The notes below the pieces were generated by a model. The model had not been told where the DNA came from and did not search any database. It saw only the letters and a list, made by a program, of their open reading frames with translations. Below are positions 53,918 through 61,240 of a stretch of 64,000 bases of DNA, piece by piece (position 1 is the first letter of the stretch; every line of letters begins with the position of its first letter). The stretch lies in the NCBI RefSeq assembly GCF_001632775.1, contig NZ_CP015249.1, positions 4,196,686 through 4,260,685 on the forward strand. Reading direction: 5' to 3'. Position numbers and translations under genes: made by a program. The DNA comes from Dokdonella koreensis DS-123. Its GTDB lineage: Bacteria; Pseudomonadota; Gammaproteobacteria; Xanthomonadales; Rhodanobacteraceae.

Positions 53918-54319
53918 GTGAGCTGGAAGACGCTGTTGTTTTCGTTCCAGGGCCGCGTCGGACGCGGTCCGTACTGGGGCCTGGTGGTCGTCTCGCTGCT
54001 GGTGCTCGGCGGCCTCAGCGCGTTCGGCGTGATGAGCGTGGTCAATGCGCCGGACGCCGCCGCGGCCGGCGGCGGCCTGGGCGTGCTGCCGATACTGGTG
54101 ATGCTGCTGTTGCTGTGGCCGGCGCTGGCGATCCAGGCCAAGCGCTGGCACGACGTGGACAAGTCGGCGTGGTGGATCCTGATCGGCCTGGTGCCGGTGA
54201 TCGGCGGCCTGGTCGCGCTGGTCTTCAACGGCTTCATCCCCGGCACGCCGGGCGCCAATCGCTTCGGTCCGGCGCCGGACGGCCACGTGCCGGCCGGCAC
54301 CGCGCCGATCGGGGGCTGA
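53918..54319 (+). CDS. Small DUF805 membrane protein
   Basis: The 133-residue product contains three to four membrane segments and the DUF805 pattern FSFQGRVGRGPYWGL, AIQAKRWHDVDKSAWW and GFIPGTPGANRFGP. The function of the family is unknown. A GTG start at 53918 with AAGGAG 7 bases before it is clear. It stands between two oppositely directed genes and is not obviously part of an operon. Confidence 0.9.
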   Translation: MSWKTLLFSFQGRVGRGPYWGLVVVSLLVLGGLSAFGVMSVVNAPDAAAAGGGLGVLPILVMLLLLWPALAIQAKRWHDVDKSAWWILIGLVPVIGGLVALVFNGFIPGTPGANRFGPAPDGHVPAGTAPIGG

Positions 54320-54339
54320 GCCGGCGCCGGCGGCGGGAC

Positions 54340-54361
54340 GCGCGTCGACGGATCGACGCGC
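54340..54361. terminator. Hairpin between convergent genes
   Basis: Nine-base arms GCGCGTCGA and TCGACGCGC flank a four-base loop in the gap between the DUF805 gene and the convergent kinase gene. No T-run is present, so termination is uncertain. Confidence 0.35.
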
Positions 54362-54522
54362 GGATCGGTACGCCGGCTCGGCACCACGCGTCGTGGCGGC
54401 ACCCGCTGCGCGCCGGGGCAGCGCCAAGCGCCGAGCAGGGCGCTATGTTCGCGCACGAACGCCCGCCACCGCGATGCCGGGGCACCGTGGTGGTGCGGGC
54501 CGCGCGTCTCGGTGGACCGCCG

Positions 54523-57420
54523 TCAGCCGCGCACGTCGAGGCGGCGCGCCAGCGCGCGCGCCTGGCGCAGCCGGGTGGCGTACTCCGGTGCCTGCAGCCG
54601 GCGCAGCGCCTCGCCGATGTCCGCGCGTGCGCCGGCGATCTCGCCCTCGTCCAGGCGCAGCCGGCTGCGCTCGAGATAGATCGCGCCGAGGAACGGTTCC
54701 TTCGCCTCGTCGTCGCCCCGCTCGAGCGCGGAGCGGGCGGTCTCGATCAAGGTGGCCGCTTCGCGACGCGCAGCGGCGTCGCCGGTCGCGATCAGGCTTG
54801 CCGCCAGCGCGCCGCGTGCCTGCGCGACTTCGGCGTGGTCCTCGCCGTAGACCTTCGCCAGCACCTCGGCGGTGTGACGCAGCAGCGGGATCGCCTCGCC
54901 GTCGCGGCCCTGCGCGTGCCGCAAGGCGCCGATCACGCTGTTCATGTAGGCGGTCTCGTAGTCTTCGCTGGAGATGCGCGTCAGTGCCGCCGCGGCCTCG
55001 ACGGCGAGCGCATCGGCCTCGGCCAGGCGCCCGCTCTCGGTCAGCACGCTGACCACCTCCAGCGCGGTCAGCCAGGTGTAGACGCTGTCGCCGACGACGG
55101 TGCGGAACGCGTCGAACGACGCACGGTAGCGTTGCGCGGCAAGCTCGAGCCGGCCCTGCGCGCGGGCCAGGTTGCCGTGGAACTGCAACGCCTGCGCGTA
55201 CTGGCCCGACGGCGTCCTGGAGAGGATGGCGATGGCCTCGGTCAGCGCCGCGTCCGCCGCGTCGAACTGCCCCATGCGCCGGTGCAGGTCGCCCAACCGG
55301 ATCAACGTGCCGCCGAGGATCATGTGGCCGGGCGGCAGCTGGATGCGCTCGATCCGCACCGCCGCCTCGTAGTGACCACGTGCTTCCTCGTAGGTGCGCT
55401 GCACGCGCAATACGTCGGCGATGCTGGTGTGCAGCAGCGCTGCGCGGGCATGGTCTTCGCCCCCGCTGTGGACGACGATCCCCAGGGCCTCGCGGTAGCT
55501 CGCCAGCGCGTCGGCGTAGCGTGCCGCTTCCTGCTGGATCTTGCCGAGCGTCGCCAGCCGCGAGGCCACGCGTCCGTCGTACGGACCATAGGTCGCGCGA
55601 TCGACCGCCAGCGCATGCAGGGCCAGCCGCTCGGCCTCGGCCGGGTTGGACCGGATCAGCTCGACCATCGCCAGTGTCGCCTCGGCCTGTGCGGTCTTGG
55701 GCCGCTCCGCGTGGCCGGCGGCGTACAGGCGCGTCACCGCGTCGCGCAGCATCGTGCCGGCCGCCTCCACGTCGCCGACCGCATAGACCGCATCGGCATA
55801 GGCGGCGAGCGTCTCGGCGCTCGCCACGCTGTCGGCGCCGGACAAGGACTTCTGCAACTCCCACGCGCGCTGCAGGGTCGCCTTCGCCGCCTCGCGGTCG
55901 TCGAGGTTGACCTGGATCTCGCCGAGGTCGCGCAGCAGCTCGGCCTGCAGGTCCGGCTCGCCGGTCAGCGTCGCGTCGATCTGCGCGATGCCTTCGCGGA
56001 TCAGGTCCGGCGCCGACCGCGCCTGGGCGCGGACGCGGCTGACCGGGTCCTGTTCGCGGAACAGCGTCAGGATGAAGTCCTTGACGCGCTCGGTGCGGGC
56101 CAGCTGGCGCTCGGCATTGGCACGCTCGACATCGGCGCGCTGGGCCTGGGCCTGCGCACGGTAGGCCTGCCACACCGCAACGCCGAGGCCGGCGACGAGG
56201 GACGTCGCCACCAGGACGGTCGCCGTCACGCCCAGCCGGTGACGGCGCACGAACTTGCGCATCCGGTAGGCGGGGGAGTCGATGCGCGCGGTGATCGGCC
56301 GGCCGTCGAGGCAGCGCCGCAGGTCGCCGGCGAAGGCCGCCGCAGTCGGATAGCGGCGGGCCGGATCGCGTTGCAGTGCGGTCGCGACGATCACGTCCAG
56401 GTCGCCGCTCAGCAGGCGTACGAGATGCCGCGCGCTGAAGCCGTCCTCGTAGAGCTCGGCCAGGCGCTGCGGCTTCATCTGCGCCGCCAGTGCGCTCGGA
56501 CGCTGGCTGGTTTCCTGGGCGACGTCCTGCGCGAGCTGTGCCGCCGTACCGGCACGCCGGCGCTGCGGCAGCTGGCCGACCAGCAGCTCGCACAGCATCA
56601 GGCCCAGCGCATACACGTCGGTGGTGGTGCCGACCGGCTCGCCGAGGATCTGCTCGGGCGCCGCATAGGCCGGCGACAGCACGCGCAGGCCGGTGCCGGT
56701 CACGGTCTCCTCGCCGCTCGGCTCGATCAGCTTGGCGATGCCGAAGTCGAGCACGCGTGGCTCGCCGGCGGCGTCCACCAGCACGTTCGACGGCTTCAGG
56801 TCGCGGTGCACGATCAGCTGCGTGTGCGCATACGCCACCGCGTCGGCGACCTTCGCGAGCAGGGCGACGCGCGCTGCCACGTCGATCCTGTGTTCGGCCG
56901 CGTAGCGCGTGATCGCGCGGCCGTCGACGTGCTCCATGACGTAGAACGGGCGGCCGTCCGCGCTCATGCCGCCGTCGACCAGCCGCACGATGTGCGGATG
57001 ATGCAAGCGGGCGAGGATGCGTCGCTCCTGCAGGAAGCGGCGCATGATCGCGACGCTGTCCATGCCGCGCTTGAGCACCTTGACCGCGACCTGCTGCTCG
57101 TAGGCACCGTCGGTGCGCTCGGCCAGCCAGACCACGCCCATGCCGCCCTCGCCGATCGGCCGCAGCAGGTGGTACGGACCGGCCCGGCGGTCGGCCGGCG
57201 CACCGTCGGCGAGCAGGCCGGGCACGACGGCGACCGCGTCCGCGTCGAGCAGGGCGTTGGCGTCGGCATCGGCGGCGAGCAACGCGCGCAGGTCGGCGGC
57301 GATGCTCGCGTCGTCGCGCTCGAGGTCGGCCAGCCGCTGCTGGCGCTCGGCCGGTCCCAGCTCCACCAGCGCGTCGAACAAGACGGCGATCCGGCTCCAG
57401 CGTTGGGCGGCGTCGGACAC
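54523..57420 (-). CDS. Membrane Ser/Thr protein kinase with C-terminal TPRs, sigma-factor partner
   Basis: The 965-residue product has a eukaryotic-type kinase domain (residues ~83-350): P-loop GEGGMG (90-95), catalytic Lys114 in VAVKVLK, HRDLKPSN with Asp207, DFG (225-227) and APE (254-256). A membrane helix (~397-417) separates it from a long helical C-terminal part with TPR-like repeats (EEARGHYEAAVRI, QFDAADAALTEAI). The GTG start lies 4 bases after the stop of the ECF sigma gene, so the two are one translational unit. Such kinases are partners of ECF43-like sigma factors and are predicted to phosphorylate them. Confidence 0.92.
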   Translation of the reverse strand: MSDAAQRWSRIAVLFDALVELGPAERQQRLADLERDDASIAADLRALLAADADANALLDADAVAVVPGLLADGAPADRRAGPYHLLRPIGEGGMGVVWLAERTDGAYEQQVAVKVLKRGMDSVAIMRRFLQERRILARLHHPHIVRLVDGGMSADGRPFYVMEHVDGRAITRYAAEHRIDVAARVALLAKVADAVAYAHTQLIVHRDLKPSNVLVDAAGEPRVLDFGIAKLIEPSGEETVTGTGLRVLSPAYAAPEQILGEPVGTTTDVYALGLMLCELLVGQLPQRRRAGTAAQLAQDVAQETSQRPSALAAQMKPQRLAELYEDGFSARHLVRLLSGDLDVIVATALQRDPARRYPTAAAFAGDLRRCLDGRPITARIDSPAYRMRKFVRRHRLGVTATVLVATSLVAGLGVAVWQAYRAQAQAQRADVERANAERQLARTERVKDFILTLFREQDPVSRVRAQARSAPDLIREGIAQIDATLTGEPDLQAELLRDLGEIQVNLDDREAAKATLQRAWELQKSLSGADSVASAETLAAYADAVYAVGDVEAAGTMLRDAVTRLYAAGHAERPKTAQAEATLAMVELIRSNPAEAERLALHALAVDRATYGPYDGRVASRLATLGKIQQEAARYADALASYREALGIVVHSGGEDHARAALLHTSIADVLRVQRTYEEARGHYEAAVRIERIQLPPGHMILGGTLIRLGDLHRRMGQFDAADAALTEAIAILSRTPSGQYAQALQFHGNLARAQGRLELAAQRYRASFDAFRTVVGDSVYTWLTALEVVSVLTESGRLAEADALAVEAAAALTRISSEDYETAYMNSVIGALRHAQGRDGEAIPLLRHTAEVLAKVYGEDHAEVAQARGALAASLIATGDAAARREAATLIETARSALERGDDEAKEPFLGAIYLERSRLRLDEGEIAGARADIGEALRRLQAPEYATRLRQARALARRLDVRG

Positions 57421-57424
57421 GCGG

Positions 57425-57976
57425 TCAGGCCTCGGTCATCGTGCGCTGCAGGAATGCGCGCGCACGCCGCCAGTCGCGCTTGAGCGACCGCTCCGAGCGC
57501 CCCTGCTGGACGGCGATGTCGGCCAGCTCCAGCCCGGCGTAGAAGCGCATCTCGACCAGGGCCGCCAGCGGCGCATCGACCTCGCCCAGGCGCACCAACG
57601 CTTCGTCGAGCGCGAGCAGGTCATCGTCGCGGTGCTGCGCGGCCAGGTGCAGCGCCGTGGTCTCCAGCGCGGCGAACTGCAGGTCGCCGCCGCGCCGCAG
57701 CGCGGCGCGCGCACGGACGTGGTCGACGACGATCTGGCGCATCGCGCGTGCCGCGACCGCGAAGAAGTGCCCCCGGTCGTTGACGGCCAGGGCGCCGTGG
57801 TGGGCCAGCTTCAGATAGGCCTCGTGCACGAGCGAGGTCGCGCGCATGGCCGCATCGCCGCGCAACTGGCCGGCGGCCAGGCGATGCAGCTCGTCGTAGA
57901 GCAGGGAAAACACGCGCGCGGCGGCATCCTGGTCGCCACCGCGCGCCTTGCCGATCAGTTCGGTGATTTCGGCCAC
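57425..57976 (-). CDS. ECF sigma factor, ECF43/TIGR02999-like, phospho-regulated type
   Basis: The 183-residue product is a two-domain ECF sigma factor. Its region 2.2 reads MRATSLVHEAYLKL (Thr47, Ser48), lacking the acidic residues that most ECF factors use to bind RNA polymerase; region 4 is RSERSLKRDWRRARAFLQ. This pattern is that of sigma factors activated by phosphorylation of a Thr in region 2.2, as studied in the EcfP/PknT pair of Vibrio parahaemolyticus. The start is GTG at 57976. It is followed 4 bases later by the kinase gene and preceded 63 bases earlier by an S9 peptidase gene. Confidence 0.92.
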   Translation of the reverse strand: MAEITELIGKARGGDQDAAARVFSLLYDELHRLAAGQLRGDAAMRATSLVHEAYLKLAHHGALAVNDRGHFFAVAARAMRQIVVDHVRARAALRRGGDLQFAALETTALHLAAQHRDDDLLALDEALVRLGEVDAPLAALVEMRFYAGLELADIAVQQGRSERSLKRDWRRARAFLQRTMTEA

Positions 57977-58039
57977 GAGCCTTCCCCGGTCGCCGCCGGT
58001 ACGGTGCCACGCGCGCCCGGTGCTGGCAATCGGCCGCCG

Positions 58040-60559
58040 TCAGCGCCTGCCGGGCAGCGAGGTGATGCGGTAGTCCGGCGGGGTCCGACCCATCAGGTGT
58101 TCCACGAAATGGTCCCAGAGTCGCCGCGTGTAGTAGGGATCGTTGCGGAACAGGTCGTGGTCCTGGTTCGGCAGGACCACCAGGTCGAAGGTCTTGTCGG
58201 CCTTGACCAGGGCGTCGACCAGCTGCACCGTCACCCCCGCTGGCGCGTGCTCGTCGAGGTCGCCGTAGACCAGCAGCAGCTTGCCCGCCAGGCGATCGGC
58301 GAGCACGGCGTTGTCGAGCTGGCGGTAGTTGTCGGCGACCGTGCCCGGCGACGGCCGTGCCGCGCCCGCGGTGCCGTAGACCGGCGGCCCGGCGACCAGC
58401 CGGTCCACGCCGTTGACCGGCCCGCTGTACATGCCCTGGCCGTTGTGGCTGCCGGCCGAGGAGACCGCGGCCTTGTAGAAGTCCGGGCGCAACAGCAGCG
58501 CCCGTGTCGAGGTATAGCCGCCGAACGAATGGCCGTAGATCCCGACGCGCGCCAGGTCCATGCCGCGATAGCGGCCGGCCAGCGCCTGGATCGCCGCCAC
58601 ATGGTCGTCGATCTGCGGCCCTCCGCCGGGGCCGAAGCTCGCGTCGTGAAACGCCTGCGAGCGCCCCGGCGTGCCGCGCGCGTCGATCGTCACGACGACG
58701 AAGCCGAGCGCCGCCAGGCTGGCGCGCGAGACCGGGTTCATCGTCGTGGTCGCCTCGACGAAACCGACCGGCGCGTTGGTGACGTGCGGCCCGCCGTAGA
58801 TCGCGTCGATCACCGGATAGCTGCGCTCCGGCGAATAATCGGGCGGGAAGTAGACCGTCGCGTAAAGGTCGGTCCGGCCGTCGGCGGCCTTCACCCGCGT
58901 CCGCACCGGCGGCCGCCAGCCCGCGGCGTACACCGCGGATGCATCGGCACGCTCCAGTTCCAGCACGACGGCGCCGTCCTCGGTCGAACGCAGGACCGTC
59001 ACCGGCGGCTGGTCGACCGTCGAGTAGCTGTCGACCACGGTGTCGCCCGCGGGCGAAAGCGCGCCCGACGGACCTTCGCCGGCCAGCGCGCCCACCAACG
59101 CGCCGGGTCCATTGTCGATCGCGTGGTCGGCGGCCTCGGCCGTCAGCAGCACCGGCTGGCCGCCGTCCAGCGAGACGCGGTACAGCCGCCGCTGGTAGGG
59201 ATCGCCGCCTTCGCGCCCGCCCGCGGTGAAGTAGACGCGGCGCCGCGCCTCGTCCACGCCGACGATGTCGCGCACCAGCCAGTCGCCGGACGTCAGCCGG
59301 CGTATCAGGCGGCCGTCTCGCCGGTCGTAGAGGTAGAGATGACCCCAGCCGTCGCGCTCGGAGAACCAGATCGCCTCTTCGCGTCCGGCCAGGATGCGCA
59401 CGGCGGCGCGGTTGTAGAAATAGTCGTTGAGCTGCACGCGCGTGTCCGAGCGCTCCTCGACGATCGTCCGCACCGCGCCGGAAGCCAGGTCGATCTCGAC
59501 CAGGCGTAGACGTGCCGGCCGGTCGTAGCGGGCGATCGCCGCATAGACCCGGCTGCCGGACCAGCCGAGCACGCCGGCCTCGGCGAGGCCGTTCCAACCT
59601 TCGGGGATGGCGATGGCGCGAACGCCACCGCCAGCGGTGTCGACCACGAACCAGGCATCGCGCACCGGCTCCGGATCGCCGAGCAGGCTCATGCGGATCT
59701 CGTGGACGACCGGGCGGAACCCGTCCTGCGGCGCCGATGCGACCAGCGGATAGCGCCCGACCTTGCGCTCGTCGTAGCGCGTGCCGAACACCCAGCGCCC
59801 GTCCGGCGACCAGTGGGTGGCGAACGGCGGCACCTTCAGCCGGCCCTGACGGTGGGGAATGGCGCGCAAGGTGAAGTCGGGCAGCACGCCATAGCCGTGC
59901 AACGGCGCGCCGTCGTGCGTGAGCGCGCGATCGCCGGTTTGCGGGTCGTGCAGCCAGAGGTTGTCGTCGCGCACGAACAGGCTGCGCCGACCATCCGGCG
60001 CCGGCAGCAGCTGCGCGCCGCGCGGCATCGCGGGAACCGTCCGGCAGGCGTACCGGCCCAGCGCGCATTCGATGTCGCCGTCATCGCCGCCGCGGAAGGT
60101 CGCCACCATTTCCGTAGCGGATGGGCTGCGCACCGACAGCAGCTCCGGCACGACCGGTGCGATTCCGGCGGCCTCGGGCCAGGCCTGCCGCACGCGTACG
60201 CCGTCGAACAGCGGTACCTGGCGACGCGCGGCCGGATCGACCAGTCGATACGGCGCGGCGCTGTCGTCGTCGCGCCGGTACCAGAAGCGCCCGTCGGCCA
60301 GCCAGTGCGGCACGACCCGGGCATTGCGCACCTGGCCCTTGAGGTTGAAGTCGTGCACGCGTTCGGCTTGCGCGTAGGCCGCGGTCGGCAGGGCTGGTGC
60401 GGCGGCCTGGCCGGGACCGGACACGGCGACGAATACGGCGAGGAATGCCAGCACGCGCCGGCAGGGCGCAGATGGTGCGCCCCTGGTGAAGGCGGCTGGC
60501 GCAGGAACGGCCAGGTTGCGTAGGCTTGCGGCGAGGACGGCAACGAACGGACGGGACAT
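58040..60559 (-). CDS. Exported S9 prolyl oligopeptidase-family protease (DPP IV-like)
   Basis: The 839-residue product has an N-terminal hydrophobic stretch in RRVLAFLAVFVAVSG (signal-like; the annotated start adds ~35 residues before it), a beta-propeller region (~60-540; ATHWSPDGRWVFG, SDTRVQLNDYFYN, WGHLYLYDRRDG) and a C-terminal alpha/beta hydrolase with nucleophile GHSFGGYTS, acid YGDLDEHAP and catalytic His in NQDHDLF. DPP IV-type enzymes remove Xaa-Pro dipeptides. AGGAGA lies before ATG 60559. It is the first gene of the operon peptidase–sigma–kinase, so it may be a target or the partner whose state the kinase senses. Confidence 0.9.
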   Translation of the reverse strand: MSRPFVAVLAASLRNLAVPAPAAFTRGAPSAPCRRVLAFLAVFVAVSGPGQAAAPALPTAAYAQAERVHDFNLKGQVRNARVVPHWLADGRFWYRRDDDSAAPYRLVDPAARRQVPLFDGVRVRQAWPEAAGIAPVVPELLSVRSPSATEMVATFRGGDDGDIECALGRYACRTVPAMPRGAQLLPAPDGRRSLFVRDDNLWLHDPQTGDRALTHDGAPLHGYGVLPDFTLRAIPHRQGRLKVPPFATHWSPDGRWVFGTRYDERKVGRYPLVASAPQDGFRPVVHEIRMSLLGDPEPVRDAWFVVDTAGGGVRAIAIPEGWNGLAEAGVLGWSGSRVYAAIARYDRPARLRLVEIDLASGAVRTIVEERSDTRVQLNDYFYNRAAVRILAGREEAIWFSERDGWGHLYLYDRRDGRLIRRLTSGDWLVRDIVGVDEARRRVYFTAGGREGGDPYQRRLYRVSLDGGQPVLLTAEAADHAIDNGPGALVGALAGEGPSGALSPAGDTVVDSYSTVDQPPVTVLRSTEDGAVVLELERADASAVYAAGWRPPVRTRVKAADGRTDLYATVYFPPDYSPERSYPVIDAIYGGPHVTNAPVGFVEATTTMNPVSRASLAALGFVVVTIDARGTPGRSQAFHDASFGPGGGPQIDDHVAAIQALAGRYRGMDLARVGIYGHSFGGYTSTRALLLRPDFYKAAVSSAGSHNGQGMYSGPVNGVDRLVAGPPVYGTAGAARPSPGTVADNYRQLDNAVLADRLAGKLLLVYGDLDEHAPAGVTVQLVDALVKADKTFDLVVLPNQDHDLFRNDPYYTRRLWDHFVEHLMGRTPPDYRITSLPGRR

Positions 60560-60646
60560 TTGGCTCTCCTGGGTCTTCCGCGGAACGGCACCGATGCGAC
60601 GCGCCCGGCGCGACGCGATCGGCAGTCCCCTTCGTTTCGCGATCCG

Positions 60647-61225
60647 GTGTCGGGACAGGACACGGCGATCACCGAGGTCACCGTGCTGCTGGCCGCCGCG
60701 CATGCCGGCGACCCCGGTGCCTGGGACCGGATCTATGCCCGGCTCTACCGCGACTTCCACCGCATCGCGCAGGCCCAGGTGCGGCGGTACGGCGACCGGG
60801 CGTTCTCGCCGACCTCGCTGGTCAGCGAGGCCTGGCTGCGCCTGGCCGGCTCCGCGGCGGCCGCCAGCAACCGGCAGCACCTGACCGCCCTGCTCGCTCG
60901 CGCGATGCGCTACGCGCTGCTGGACGAAGCCCGGCAGCGGCTGGCCGACAAGCGCGGCGGGCGCGACGCGGCGGGTGCGTTGGAGGACGCCGCCGGCGTC
61001 GCTTCGCCACTGACCCAGCTGCTGGCGCTGGACCAGGCGCTCGATCGGCTCACCGCACTCGACGCGCGCCTGGGCCGGGTCGTGGAACTGCGCTACTTCG
61101 GCGGATGCGGCGAGGAGGAGATCGCCCGGCTGCACGCCGTGGACGTCCGCACCGTGCGTCGCGACTGGCGGCGCGCGCGCGCCTTCCTGCTGCGCCAGCT
61201 CGGCGACACCGACCTGGCGATCTGA
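60647..61225 (+). CDS. Second ECF sigma factor of the phospho-regulated type
   Basis: The 192-residue product has the same organisation as the first sigma factor in the window: region 2.2 FSPTSLVSEAWLRL (Thr56, Ser57) again lacks acidic residues, and region 4 VDVRTVRRDWRRARAFLLRQL is near-identical in type. GTG 60647 fits the family length (VSGQDTAITEVTVLLAAAHAG), although it has no good ribosome binding site; a TTG at 60560 would add 29 residues of doubtful character. It is divergent from the S9 peptidase gene and convergent with the second kinase gene. Confidence 0.85.
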   Translation: MSGQDTAITEVTVLLAAAHAGDPGAWDRIYARLYRDFHRIAQAQVRRYGDRAFSPTSLVSEAWLRLAGSAAAASNRQHLTALLARAMRYALLDEARQRLADKRGGRDAAGALEDAAGVASPLTQLLALDQALDRLTALDARLGRVVELRYFGGCGEEEIARLHAVDVRTVRRDWRRARAFLLRQLGDTDLAI

Positions 61226-61240
61226 TCGCCTGCCGGCTGG

